From Cystobasidium ongulense (taxonomy: Eukaryota; Basidiomycota; Cystobasidiomycetes; Cystobasidiales; Cystobasidiaceae): 64,000 bases of DNA. Both the position numbers and the translations under genes were made by a program. The stretch covers positions 1,483,501 through 1,547,500 of the forward strand of contig BQUP01000005.1 of the NCBI GenBank assembly GCA_022835595.1, in the 5' to 3' direction. Below, in pieces: positions 23,988 through 35,972 of this stretch (within the stretch, counting starts at the first letter, position 1; the number at the start of each line of letters is the position of its first letter). Under the pieces are notes generated by a model. It worked only from the letters and a program-made list of their open reading frames with translations. It had not been told where the DNA came from and searched no databases.

Positions 23988-25832
23988 CTACTCTCCAAGA
24001 TTGATTGGTTTGTGTTCGCGCAAGACGAAAGGTACCGAGAGCACAGGCACAATCGCGGTCTCTGTGATGACTGCTGTGATATCTTCCGGCCTGGTCACAT
24101 CGTATAGGAAGTTCAAGACGCCCAGGTTCTGGTTCTTGTCCGCTTCGACAGAGGCAGGTAGAAGTCCCGCTGTGGATGCTGTTAAGGAAATGAGAGGCGA
24201 AGAGGCCGGTCAGACACAGATTACGCATCTTCTCACATGAAAAAACGCCACCTACCCAGCTCGTTTCCTACGATACTATCAAGCATGATGCGATCACTAA
24301 ATTTGTAGGTTTCGCAACAGCATACGACAGGTCTCCCAGCAGCTTTAGACATCATAGCAACCATTGCACTTCCAGCTCTTGAAAACATTGCTCCGTTCGA
24401 CAACATGGCAGCCGCGCCGAGGAGGGTGAGAGAAACGCTTGAAAGGACTGACCCGATGGAGGACAACAGAACATATGTGCATGCTATGTCGGCTGCTAAT
24501 AAGGAACGGAGGAGATTCTTGCCTTCATGCATCGGTCGTGAGTCAACGACTATGACGGAAAATCGCTTGCCATGCTCCTTTGCTGCAAGTAGTACTCCTT
24601 CAACGAGAGAGGATCTGCCATATTCGGGTTTGTCAGAATTGGCCCCTCTGACGAGTTCACCTATAGTGCTGCTCACCTTCCAAACGTGAGTATAACATCG
24701 TCATCCTTAATCTTGCTCAATGCAAGATCTTCCACAACCTTGCCAGCAAGGACAATACGATCACGAATAAAGTGGTCTATCCGCTCGCACAAAAGCTCCC
24801 GTGCCTGTCATTAAACGCTATCAGTATCAGTACCGACAGTTCAAGGGGTGTCGTAATGGCGTCCTACATCGTCATCTTGCATGTCAGGGGGAATATGTGA
24901 GATCTCCCATTTGAGATATCGAATTGCATTGCCCATGCTGATCGCCATAGGTCTTGCTTGTACGAGGTGGGTAATTTGAGGTGAAAGATGAGTGGGCAGA
25001 TGTCGTGTTAATGACTTGCCAGGAGGGACGATGTATGATGAAATAACCTGCATGACAAGGAGCTTGTCAATGAATGCTCGGTTCACACGCTCTACCAAAA
25101 ACTCCTTACGTCTTTGAAGGCTTCGAGCATAGCTATGCACCTTGCGTTCGCTCCTACGACCCTGAAATCGGCATACTGCAAGGCCAATCTCAGAATACTA
25201 GGGTGTATTTGTTCCTTGTGTATCTTCGCATTCAACGATTTGGCTGATTTTGGCGGGTCAAGGTGGAGGAACATGCTCAAAGGTGAAGGGCCAGCAGTTG
25301 CAGCTGAAGTCTGAGCGTAGTGATGACCAGGTAGGCTCGAGTCGTTCCCATTCACACCAGGTGTATTTGACTGGTGATTTGAATGGCTTTGCTGCTTCCT
25401 TGCCGCAGCGCCCCCATCAGTCCCTTTCGCCGAACCAGAAGCGGGAGTCTCCTTCTTCTTGCCTGCATCTTGACCACCCTTCTTTGCTGGCTGCTCTTTC
25501 GCTTTTGCTGCTCGTTGTGCTTCCTAAATTATGTTCAAAGTGAGTCAGGATGGGGCGCATGATCGGGCAGACTGTGCAGCCATTATAAACAGCTGCGACA
25601 TACTTGAATAGCTCTGCGCTCGGCTGATTTGCCGTATTAAACATCCAACACGTCAATAGCTGCTCATGCTCAGTGCCGTGCAGTCTGCAAATCGAGCTAG
25701 CTGACCTTTTGACATTTCCTTCATGGCTTTGCGCGGTCCAGCCTGTCCAGCGGCAGGAGCACCAGCGGCATTGCTCTGGCCTTGCTGCGACGTAGAGGCC
25801 TGCGGCTGCTGCTCTTCTGGAGGACTGGCCAT
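23988..25832 (-). CDS. GCD2: eIF2B delta subunit
   Basis: Regulatory subunit of the guanine-nucleotide exchange factor for eIF2. It senses eIF2-alpha phosphorylation in the cytosol. The start MASPPEEQQPQASTSQQ is at 25832. A low-complexity basic N-terminus (KEQPAKKGGQDAGKKKE-like) precedes the conserved helical part (IHPSILRLALQYADFRVVGA, RCIAMLEAFKDV, VISSYIVPPGKSLTRHLPTH). The Rossmann-like IF-2B fold follows: RSSLVEGVLLAAKEHGKRF, VIVVDSRPMHEGKNLLRSL, LGAAAMLSNGAMFSRAGSAM, VVCCCETYKFSDRIMLDSIV. It ends with FLYDVTRPEDITAVITE and LREHKPINLGE. About eight exons. eIF2 beta lies 20 kb away in the same window. Confidence 0.92.
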
Positions 25833-26034
25833 CCTGCTGCTGCTGTCGTGGTTGTAGGGCTTGTCAGATGCAGTTGCGACAAGAACAAGGACCTCGATCA
25901 TGTCGAGGGCATCTTCAGATACATGTACACAACAGCGTTTATGGAACCGGGTTATGAGCGTTGACACAATCAGTGAGCGCTGCATTCCTTCAGAGAAGAT
26001 TCCGTGAAAGTCGCAACCCAGCTGCAGCTGCCTC

Positions 26035-26934
26035 ATAAAACCAGCACTGTCACAGCACTATATACGGAGATCCATGATTATGCAGAAGACTATGAAGGGT
26101 GTGCGAAATCCCCCGCGAAGACCTATTGAACACGCGTTACCTCACCTTGCATTGTATACCCTTACACAGCCTATGATTTTATGGATGAGGAGGTTTCGTT
26201 TGAGACAGTCTACGAAGGCTCTATCTATGGAACGCAACTCATTGACCCCCGTCACAGTTTGTTCTCATTGCAAAGACAGCCCGAGGGTGGTATGTTCACC
26301 TGTTGTAGGCAGTCGGGTCCCTTGAACTCCTCTTTCACCCTCGCGCAAACGCTGGTGCATAGCTGGCCGACAATCTTCACCTGCTTGCGAAACCGATGCA
26401 TCCCTACGAGTATTACGAGTAGTGCTCGTGTGCTCACGATCTATTATAGGCATTCCCAGCTTATCCTGACCAGTTCCTGCTCTCACTTGCAACTGACCTT
26501 TTACAGCTGATGTTAGCTCATGATATAAACGGCATTCGGGGTCCAGCAACGTCCTCTTTGATATCTAAACGAAGATCCGCACATAGCTCAAAAGCTAACA
26601 TCGTCTTCGGCAGAGACAGTGGAATGGAGTAAAGGTTGCTAAATGGCCTCTCCTGGTTGTCGTATCCGGTAGGTACGCCTTGTCGTTTTGCGCCTGGTAC
26701 ATACACAGGCCGACTTTCGGGCTGGTCGAGTTGTTGGCTCACCTCAGCGTGAAGAAACTGCCTCATCGGCTTCGGTCAAGAGTGGTAGCGGTATCGAGTC
26801 ACGCTGCAAGAATACGAGTGTCGTGTCTGTCGACCAGTCAGGTAGGCAGCTATGGCCGAGGTTTTTGACGGGTTTGACGGCAAGCGGCGGCCGTTTATCG
26901 TCCTGCGACCTCCAGGGACGGGAGGGGCGTGAAG
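26035..26934 (+). CDS. unresolved multi-exon gene
   Basis: I cannot name this gene or fix its exons. Plus-strand stretches with protein-like composition and splice-like borders occur in series. They are ALYTEIHDYAEDYEG (ending near 26097), AYDFMDEEVSFETVYEG (from 26170 after an acacag acceptor), AFPAYPDQFLLSLATDLLQL then MLAHDINGIRGPATSSL (26450-26628), ADFRAGRVVGSPQREETASS (from 26709), and AEVFDGFDGKRRPFIVLRPP (to about 26934). They do not join in one frame with junctions I trust. It is divergent from eIF2B delta. A minus-strand alternative looks poorer but is not excluded. Confidence 0.35.
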
Positions 26935-27370
26935 AGCCCAAGGGAGCGGGCGAGCACGGTGGCAGAGGGTGAGGAGACGAATGGAAGATGATGATGTCGA
27001 TGCAGCTGCTTATTGATGTTATTATTCATCTGCCCAGTTGTACAGTACTTGCTGCACACCCTGGATCTCCACTCTCCACTTTGCTCGCTGACTCGACACT
27101 GCACTCGAGTCAGCACTGCACAGCGGATTCCCAGTCAGCGAGCGGGATCCCGCCTGGTGACTTGGCGTGGAAAGGGCAAGGGAGAGGGAAACCGAGGTGA
27201 ACGAGGATGGCCCATTGTTTCTTTTTCCTTGAATGAATGAATGCAAACGCAAGAGAGCGAAGAGCTGCGTCCGTCGGTACCATCAGCATCAATCAGATAA
27301 CGCCTTTGCTGTCTATTTCATCATCCCGCAGCGTGCTTGTTATCGCCCTTAGCGCGCCCAGCCAGGCAGC
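26935..27370. other. intergenic spacer
   Basis: This 436-nt stretch upstream of the arrestin-like gene has no recognised gene and no clear repeat. Confidence 0.4.
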
Positions 27371-29006
27371 ATGCGGTTCTTCAAGCGAGCACATGCTCTG
27401 CGCCTCGAAGTCCGCGTCCACGACAGCACGGTCTATCTCGGGAGTCCAGACTCGTCCAGCTCGCGCAACAACGACAACACCACATCACCATCATCACCAT
27501 CATCCTCGCCATCCACCTCGACTCCAGCTGCATCCCTCCGTGGTTTCGTCCGCTTCCACCTCGAAACGGCCCGCACCTTTGACAGCCTGCGCGTCCTTTT
27601 TGTGGGAACGCTCAGCCTCGAGTCCGGCGCCACGCGCAAAGATGGAAAGTCAGCCCCGGCGCAAGAATGCACCACACTGCACCACGAAGTAGACCTTCTC
27701 TACGACCACTCTCCATTCTTCGAGCCTGGAACACACAGGTGAGTAGTAGCTGCCTTGTACTGTTGGACCTATCGGTCGGGCAATTCCGACAGGACGCCGG
27801 TGCCCCTATTGTTCCCCAGATCTACCCCGCATCCTTTCGAGGACTACGCTGATCGAATCTTGCACTACCTACAGCCTCGAATTCGCCATCCTCATCCCAT
27901 CTACGGTCTCGCCTACTATCCAGTCCCCGTCAGGAACGCTTCGGTACACCCTCCGCGCCTCCGCTGAAGATGACACGGGCGAGAAAAGCCAGTCCAAGAG
28001 TACGGAAGTACAGTTGGTCTCCACAGGCGTTTCTGCGGCATCAACATCAAGCAATGAAGAGGCGCTGGTCGATATCATTTCATACAACCATGCAGTAGGG
28101 GTTTGTCGCGCTTCCTTCTTAACTTTATTGGCTCCTAGGAGCGGCTATACGGATACTAATGCATTTTGTGGTTACAATTTCATTGTTTCTCGACAGCCTT
28201 TCTCTGCAAGACTCATCAGTGATCAACCTACGGTCGGATCTCTCCTATTCCTGCATTTGCATCTGCCGTCACCGAGGGAGGGTGTGACGCTGTATCAAGT
28301 ATCAGTCTCAGTGGTCCAGAAGACATGCATCGGCAGCAAGACGTACGGGAAAAGTGAACAAGTAACAGAGCGCCACCTATTACGCTTGTTCAACTTACCG
28401 AACGACCAAGGTTTCTCCGACATCCCTCCCCTCTTTACGGACGTTCAGCAAATTCGTCCTTGGAAAGCTGGAGACTCAGTGACACTCGAACATATGATTC
28501 GCTTGCCATCACATGATGTAGATATAATTTTTCTCTATTCGGCAGTATGGACCCCACCAGCTCACACATATTCAACCCTACAGGTTTTCTCGCCAAGCAC
28601 ACCTCGATACCTGCCGAAGAACGGGTCAGCGTCACTTACTTTGACCACTTCGCATAGCATCTGCCTCAAGATCCGCTATGGTAATGCGAATCGAGAAGTG
28701 AAGGAACTTCACATATCGCGAGACTTCACTTTACTCTCCTGCAAGTGTGTAGCCGATACGGTGGTCGCTCCGCCATATGCAATTCAAGATCCTCGAGCAA
28801 AGAAACGGCAAGGTCTGTTACCGAGTCTCAACTTCTCAGGCAATAGTACTGTCAATCCCAGTGTTAGCCAGTATGGGCACACTGCAGCAGGCTATGGGTG
28901 CGCGTGCGTGCGAGAGGGGAACGCAGAACACATGACATCACTATGGAAGGAGCGCTTTGCGGCACCTCCAGATTCGCAAGTCGACCAGAAGATGAGTAGG
29001 GCGTAA
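27371..29006 (+). CDS. arrestin-like (alpha-arrestin fold) protein
   Basis: Exon 1 is 27371-27738 and exon 2 starts at 27875, restoring an arrestin N-domain. The order is LRLEVRVHDSTVYLGSP, LRGFVRFHLETARTFDSLRV, FFEPGTHSLEFAILIPSTV, then SGTLRYTLRASAEDD. The second half has C-domain features (PTVGSLLFLHLHLPSPREGV, DSVTLEHMIRLPSHD, TLTTSHSICLKIRYG). Alpha-arrestins recruit Rsp5-type ubiquitin ligases to membrane transporters; no clear PPxY motif is visible here, so that partner is not supported. A likely third intron (28095-28196, with a gatactaat branch site) has length divisible by three and no stop. Confidence 0.75.
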
Positions 29007-29451
29007 AGTAGCCGACTTATACATTCAAGGGGATGGTTACCAGTCAGGATGCACTACAAGAACGGGTAGTTAGGATGTTTTGGCGACTAGTTCGAGGGAT
29101 TGCTTGTGGAGATATGTGGGAGTGTAGGTTTGGATATATATATATCCCGTAAGCTATAGCAGGTCACCAATATTTATGAATCGTCATTTTTTGTAGCAAC
29201 TATCAGGAAGACTAGCGAACATGGCATGTAAGAGTTAGCATCCAGAGCGTTCAGGCTCAGACAGTCAGGGTGAACAATCATAGGAAGCTGAAATTCATCG
29301 CGATAATAGCGAAAAGTGGCTCTAGTTTGAATTGCGTCTTTAGAATGTTTGAGATTTTACAAGTCTGTTTTATCGATGTACGAGCGCCTTTGTCGTATTC
29401 ATCTAAAATAAAAAGGCCACAACCTGTACCAGGGAAACATAACTTTCACAT
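29007..29451. other. spacer between convergent genes
   Basis: This 445-nt interval contains the short palindromic AT run ggatatatatatatcc near 29132-29147, probably 3'-flank sequence. No gene is visible. Confidence 0.45.
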
Positions 29452-32178
29452 TTAATCGATGTCCATCTCTGGTTCAGCCTTAGCTGACTCCTCCGCTGGC
29501 TTCTCAGCATCAGCTCCATCTGTCTTGGGAGGTGCTTCAGGTGCTTTTTCGGTCTTTGGCTTTGGCTTAGCCTTGTTGAAAACAGGTAAGCAAGCGTATG
29601 TAACTTCTTCTCTTCTCTTGTTGATATCGGTAGAAGTGAAAGCAGGAGGTTGACTCTTCATTCTTTCAGCTTGTTTAGCTTCCATGTCATCTAACCATTT
29701 TTGTGTGTTTGCACACTTTTCAATAACAGTTTGAAGGTCCTTTTCTTCAATGTGAGAGTACTTCTCATCTCCAGAAGTAGCCTTTGTCATGAAATCCGCT
29801 AAAGTCTCACGAATTCCCTTAAGCGCTCTAGGACGCTCTTCGGTCTCTCGAAACCGAAACATAACTGGGTCTCCAATTTTCTTGAGTGCGTCGAGTTTGG
29901 CGACGTACGCTGACTTGTTGGCGTCTTCACCCTACACAAAAGAATCGTGGTCAATAACTTGTAAGTTTCAGAGATGCCGACGCAGCTGGAAACATATAAA
30001 CTTACCTCCTCGGAGTAGAGCCAGTCCTCAGAAGCAGATAATAAAGATCTGAAAGAGTCCTTCTCTGCTTCAGGCATGAAAGCCTTCCATGAAGAGTCTA
30101 ATTTCTCTCTAGCATAGTAGATATATTCCTCAAGTGCGTTCTTCTTGTCTTCAGTCTCAGCAACAAGTTTATCAGAAGCGAACATTTGTCCTTCTTCCTC
30201 CCTCATGCTGTCAACGACATCTCTATCTAAGCCAGTGTGGCTCAGAACAGCAGGGACTTCCTTCTTTGTGACCTTCTTCTTCTTTTGTACAGGAGCAGGT
30301 GCTTCACCCTCAACGGTGTCCATAGCTGCTGCTTCTTCTTCACCTTCATGTTCTTCGAGAATGTAAGGAGAAGCAAAAGTGAAGATTCCGTGAATGTCAA
30401 GACGAGCCTTGACTTTGACGGTAGCATGATCTCCCTCATCGGTAGGGACGATGTTCTTGATAGCGTAATTTGCGATCCATCGGTTTGAGCCAGCTGGTAG
30501 ATCGGCAGAGTCGGCATATCGAGCTTCAATGTTGAAGGCTTCCTTGCGTCTGAGAGTGACCGTCCTATTTGCAGGGACATGAGCGCCCTTTTCGAGAACA
30601 CGGATGGATGTCTCGGAATCGACATCATTCTTCTCCCAGCAGATATCGATAGGATAGGTGTTGATGTCAGTGACTGAAAAGTCACGAACTCGGAAGACGG
30701 GTGAAAGAACAGCGCATGCGAGTGTTGCACCACGTGCGATGGCCTCATCTTGGTTTGTGGTTGTTGAAGTAGGCTTGCCGAAAAACTCGGAGATTCTAGT
30801 CTTTAGCGCTGGAATACGGGTTGATCCACCGACAATTTCAATAGAGTCGATATCTTCTTTCGATAGTCCGGCTTCAGCGAGTGCTCGCTCTAGGGGAGAG
30901 ACAGTCTTCTCAAGCAGGGGTGCGATGAGCTCTTCAAACTTCTCTCTCTTCAAGTTACTTGAAGCATCAATATCGTTCATCAAGCTCTCAACGGTGAGAG
31001 GAGCTTCAGCGTTTGCCGATAGGATCTTCTTTAGCTTTTCAACAGCAGCGAGGAGACGGAAACGAGCTTTGGGGTTTGAGAAGACGTCAATCTTGTATTT
31101 GACCTTGAACTCTTCAGCGAAATGCTGAGCTAGAGCGTAATCGAAATCACGTCCTCCGAAATGTCTATCCCAAGCGACAGCCTTGACAACTAGCTTGCCC
31201 TTGTTCAAAGCGGCAATGCAGCATTGGAAGTCAGAGTAGCCGATATCAACAAAGACGACGTGCTTGGGGGCGGCTTCTGGCTCTGGTAGATCACTCTTTG
31301 TGATTCCGTATCCCATAGCTGTAGCGGTGGTATCGTTGATGAGTCGGAGAGGGTTCAAATTGGCGATTTCGGCAGCGTCTAGGACAGCTCTTCGCTGGGT
31401 GTCGGTGTAGTAGCATGGGACCGAAATGACGACATCGTTGATGGCAGCACCACTCTCTTTGTGTGCGATTTCACGGAGCGAGCCTAGGTACTGGCCGTAA
31501 AGCTGGGTTGCAGAAAGTTCCTTTGTCTCGCCGAGGTAGTTGACCTGAAGATAACAAAAGAGAGGATAAATAAACGAGCGTCAGTTCATAATCTGAGTCG
31601 ATGTGCAAAGAGTAGGCGACATCAACGCACCTTGACACCGACGGAACCAGCAACATCGCAAAGTTCAGGTAGGATGAACTTTTTCTCGTATTGCTCGATT
31701 TCAGGCTCGTTTAGAGATCGTCCGATGAGTCTCTTGAGCGAGCCAATAGTGTTCTTGTAGTTTGATGTCTCTTGAGACTTTGCACCTTCACCTGCATAAC
31801 GGTTTCTTGGGCCGAATCCGACGAGAGATGGGTTGAGTCGGTTGGAGGTTTCGTTGGCGATGATGTCGACACTGTGGGGTGCGAGGTGGATCAGAGTCAG
31901 TCCAACTGGAGATGCAGGTGTCGTGTCGCGTAGCGTGTTCATGCGCACCCTCGGTTTCTATGAATTATCAAAATCAGGACTGAGGTCAGCCAGCCAGCTC
32001 GCGGGACGAGGCAGGACGAGAGAGCAGGCTACGCACCTGGCCAAACCAATCTTTGAGGTGAAAGAGCCGACGTCGAGGCCTACGACGGAAGTCCTGGGTG
32101 CGTGAATGGATGGATCATGGCTGCGTCAGCTTGGCCGTGTCGTCGTGTCGAGGTGGTGGGTCGTGGATGCACCTACAT
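29452..32178 (-). CDS. SSE1: Hsp110 chaperone, nucleotide exchange factor for Hsp70
   Basis: Cytosolic Hsp110 that releases ADP from Hsp70 and holds unfolded proteins. Coding pieces are 32177-32178, 32037-32093, 31949-31957, 31631-31871, 30006-31544 and 29452-29931, summing to 775 codons. The start codon is AT at the end of exon 1 plus G of exon 2, giving MTSVVGLDVGSFTSKIGLAR. Motifs include VDIIANETSNRLNPSLVGFG, VVISVPCYYTDTQRRAVLDA, LRLINDTTATAMGYG, VFVDIGYSDFQCCIAALNKG and IEIVGGSTRIPALK. An acidic loop (EEHEGEEEAAAMD) and the C-terminal helical bundle follow, ending EPEMDID. A heat-shock element lies upstream at 32357. Confidence 0.95.
31949..31957 (-). other. SSE1: 9-nt microexon of SSE1
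   Basis: The exon aaaccgagg (minus strand), flanked by a cacag-type/TAG acceptor and GTGCG donor, supplies the residues R-N-R-G at its junctions. It restores the conserved Hsp110 order GLARNRGVDIIANE. Skipping it removes three conserved residues without shifting frame. Confidence 0.8.
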
Positions 32179-32801
32179 GATGGGCTAGTCGAGGTACTTG
32201 GAGAGTGTGTCGAGTCGACGCAGAACAGCAAGGTGTTGATGCAGTTGTAGTAGAGTTGAATCGGGTTAATCAATCAAGCAACTCTTTGATACTCAATTGT
32301 TTGAATTGAAAGTGAAAATGATTTGCTTTTTGCTTTTGAATTTCTCTCGGACAAGTTTCCAGAAGCTTCAAGGGCGCGGTGGGGTGGCGTGGATGGGGGT
32401 CAATAGAACTGGCTGGGAGATATGGGCATACCACACACATCAAGGGCGACAGACATGGCTAGGATATCCACTCGATGTCCGCCCTGCTGCTGTTGCGGCT
32501 GTCCTGCAGCCTTGCTTGACTGACGGCGCACACCGACGTGATCGGGCATACACCATCGCACAGCAAACCCACAGCGGCCTCCCAGCAGACATGCAGGCAC
32601 GCGGATGGACTGTGCTGACTGACTGCCTACTCCACTGCGTATCTCGACCACCCTCTGTCCACAGCGTGCATGCTCGCAGCCTCTATTCGCCACCACGCTG
32701 CTCGATCACGGCCTTGCATCTACAGTAAATTTGCAAGTGATAGACATCCTCCACTACGACATCGCTGCAACACCATCCGTCAAGCAGGTATCGCAGTCAT
32801 C
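32179..32801. promoter_or_regulatory. SSE1/DBP10 divergent promoter
   Basis: This 623-nt interval is shared by the two divergent genes. It holds the heat-shock element at 32357-32369. I see no coding family in it. Confidence 0.55.
32357..32369. promoter_or_regulatory. heat-shock element upstream of SSE1
   Basis: TTCCAGAAGCTTC is a perfect three-unit TTCnnGAAnnTTC element, the binding site of trimeric Hsf1. It lies about 180 nt upstream of the SSE1 start and inside the shared SSE1/DBP10 divergent promoter. The gene product is a heat-shock protein, so the functional link is a natural inference. Confidence 0.75.
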
Positions 32802-35800
32802 ATGCTGACCGGCAGCAACACCGTCAAGGACCGCAAGGCGGCGAGCGACGACGACAGCGGCGATGAGGAGGCTTTTCTGCAGAGTCTCGGCCTCAAGCAG
32901 AACCTCAAGAAGGGCAAGGAAGTCGCTGCTAAAGCTGCGGGAGCTTCCGCAAAGGGCAAAGACAAGGCTTCCACTGGAGGCGGTTCATTCCAGAGCATGG
33001 GTGGGTTGACACCCCACGTCTAGCTACTGCCGTCGGTCCTGCTGATGGAGGTCTATCAATTCCTGCTCGTGCCACATCTAACCTATAACTCGTGATCTAT
33101 ATAGCCCTCAAGCCTGACCTGCTTCGAGCACTCTTGCACAGAGGATTCACTACACCCACTCCAATCCAACGGGCCGCTCTACCCTCCGCCCTAGCTGGCC
33201 GCGACATTGTAGGCATGGCGCGAACGGGTTCAGGCAAGACTCTGGCCTACATGGTTCCTCTCATTCAACGTCTCGGTGCAGTCCACTCCCCACGCTACGG
33301 CGCAAGAGCACTGGTCCTTGTGCCCACTCGTGAACTCGCCCTGCAAGTCCTCAAAGTAGGCAAGGATCTCGCCCGTGGTGCCAATCGCTCGGCGCATGGT
33401 AAAACAAAAGATGACCCTACTGGAGGAGGTGCTGGAAGTGCACATGAACAGCTTCGATGGGGTCTAGTAGTAGGTGGAGACAGCTTAGACGAACAATACA
33501 ACCTAATGGCAGGCAATCCCGATATCTTAATCGCAACACCAGGTCGTCTACTCCACTTACTAGTAGAAATGAATTCTAGTTTAAGAAGCGTAGAATTCCT
33601 AGTATTCGATGAAGCAGATAGATTATTCGAATTAGGTTTTGAAACTTCATTAACAGAAATTATAAGTAAATTATCACCAACAAGGCAAACTTTATTATTT
33701 TCTGCTACTTTACCTAAATCATTGGTAGAATTTGCAAAAGCTGGTTTACAAAATCCCAAACTAGTTAGATTAGATGCTGAATCTAAAATCTCAAATGATC
33801 TACAAATGGCTTTTATCTCTGTTAAACCTAAGGAAAAAGAAGCCGCTTTGTTATTGTTGTTGAGGGATGTTATTCAAACTCCTCAAGCTACGGAACTGCC
33901 CACGTATGGTGAACCAGTCACAGATGATGAAGATGACGATGATGATAGAAGACGACGCGGTAGAGACACAATGCACGGTCGTGAATTCCATTCGTCTTCT
34001 TCCCGTGGTGGGGCTTCTCGCGGTGGATCTTCCCGCGGTGGGAGAGGAGGCAAATTCGCTGGTAGAGGCGGAAAGCATCCGATGCGGACAGACTCGAAGA
34101 AAGTAGATAGCAACGGTGACTTGCTAGCATCTCAGAGTATAGTTTTCGCAGCTACGAAACATCACGTCGAGTATCTATCTCTCCTCCTCATCGACGCTGG
34201 ATATGCCGTTTCCTCAATTTATGGTTCAATGGATCAAGCTGCTCGTAGATCTCAACTCGGTCGTTTTAGAGCTGGTAAAACCTCGGTCATGGTAGTTACA
34301 GATTTAGCTGCTCGTGGTATTGATATTCCTCTACTACCCAATGTCGTCAATTATGACTTCCCAGCTTCTGCGCGTACTTTCGTTCATAGAGTCGGAAGAA
34401 CAGCTCGTGCTGGTAGAACAGGATGGGCATATTCCTTCGTCATAAACAGCGAACTTGCCCATTTGTTCGATCTGCAACTCTTTTTAGGCCGTCCATTGAT
34501 CACTGCACCTACGACCGTCGAAGACTACGCGAATAATCTGGTTCTAGGCACAATACCAAGAGATAGGTTAGATTTAGATAATGATCATTTCAGATCAAAC
34601 ATGCTAGATGATTCTTCAACGCTAGCAGCATTATTAGCAGTAGCTGAAAAAGGACAGAAAATGTACGAAAAATCTCAGACCAAAGCAAGTCAAGAAAGTT
34701 ATAGACGTGCGAAAGAATTAGTCAACACTGCTAAAGGGTTAGCTGGAAGTGAAAGAGAAGAAGAAGGTATACATCCCATCTTCAAAGATTTAGTCGCTTC
34801 TTTATCATCAGGAAGTACAAGCGCAGCTGCTCAATCTTCCGCTTTCGGATCGCTGGCAATTAATACCAGAACAGATCTGTTAGCTCAAATCAACGCTTTC
34901 AGACCTTCAGAAACAGTATTCGAAATTGGAAATAGAGGAAAAGCATTAACTTTCCAAATGATGCAAAAGAGGAGAATTTCATTAGGAAAAGCGAAGGCTA
35001 GACATGATGTCAAGGAGAAAGAACAAGCTGAAGAGGAGAACGATGAGGACATGAGCGGTGAGGAAGGTCCTGCGGAGGAGGGACAATCGATGGCTGTTGA
35101 AGGTCACATCGAGGAGTTAGCGGACGAGGCTGATCTCATGGTACGTGGAACCAGACATTCTGAAAACGTGATTAATCTAACTGATTACGACCCATTTCGT
35201 TAATTCTTCACAGGAGGCATTCGAATCCAAAAAGCAAAAGAAGGATTATCGCGATCCATCCATTTATATGGGATACGTCCAAGAAGGAGCAGAAGCAGAA
35301 CGAGGTTACTCGCTAACAGGAGGGGATAATTTCGTTGCTCAAGCAGCAAGTACATCATATGACATGAACATGAACGATGAACTGGGTACATCAATGGCAC
35401 CACAAAAAGCAAGTATGTTGAGATGGGATCGAAAACATAAGAAATTCGTCAAAGGAGATGGTACTGGATCAGATAACAAAAAGTTAATCAGAACAGAATC
35501 AGGTGGTAAATTACCTGCATCGTTTAAATCTGGTTCTTTCGATGATTGGAAAAAGAAACAAAAGGTCTACTTACCTAAGATTGGTGAAGCTGAATTAAAG
35601 AATAGATCATTACCTAATAGATCTGCTGGACCTGGTGGATCGGGTGGTCAAAGGTACAGACACAATGCCGTAGCAGGCGTCAGAGATCCGAATGCCAAAC
35701 CCAAGAGAGATGGAAAAGGTGGTTTCATGAAAGATCCAAGGGATTCAAAGCGCAAACCTGGCTTTGGTAGTAAAGAAGGATCAGGCAATGACGGTGGTAA

Positions 35801-35972
35801 AACTCGTTCATCTACAAGTGAAAATGTTAGACAGAGTAAAGGATCTGCAAGTCAACTTAAGAGTGCTGATCAGATTAGAAAGGAAAGGACAATGAAAGCT
35901 AAACGTGTTCAACGTTCTACTCAACCTGGTAAAGGCGGGGGTAAGAGTAAAGGTAAAGGAAAGCGAAAGTGA
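32802..35972 (+). CDS. DBP10: DEAD-box RNA helicase Dbp10 (DDX54)
   Basis: Nucleolar ATP-dependent RNA helicase for 60S ribosome assembly. Exons 32802-33000, 33105-35140 and 35214-35972 give 997 residues. Helicase motifs in order are FTTPTPIQRAALPSALAGRD (Q motif), ARTGSGKT (I), VPTRELALQV (Ia), TPGRLLHLL, VFDEADRLFELGF (II, DEAD), LFSATLPKSL (III), VMVVTDLAARGIDIP (V) and HRVGRTARAGRTG (VI). An acidic, RGG-rich insert (RRRRGRDTMHGREF.., SRGGRGGKFAGRGG) separates the RecA lobes. The Dbp10 C-terminal domain appears as SMLRWDRKHKKFVKGDG, followed by a strongly basic tail (GKSKGKGKRK). Confidence 0.95.

Noticed and set aside
27433-27675. Open reading frame on the minus strand inside the arrestin-like exon
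   Set aside because: It is antisense to a well-supported exon, has a biased Arg/Ser composition, and matches no family.
30145-31128. Plus-strand ORFs within the Hsp110 gene
   Set aside because: They lie antisense to conserved Hsp110 coding sequence and are Ser/Phe-rich shadows of it.
33230-34113. Minus-strand ORFs inside DBP10
   Set aside because: Antisense shadows of the helicase exon with no family features.
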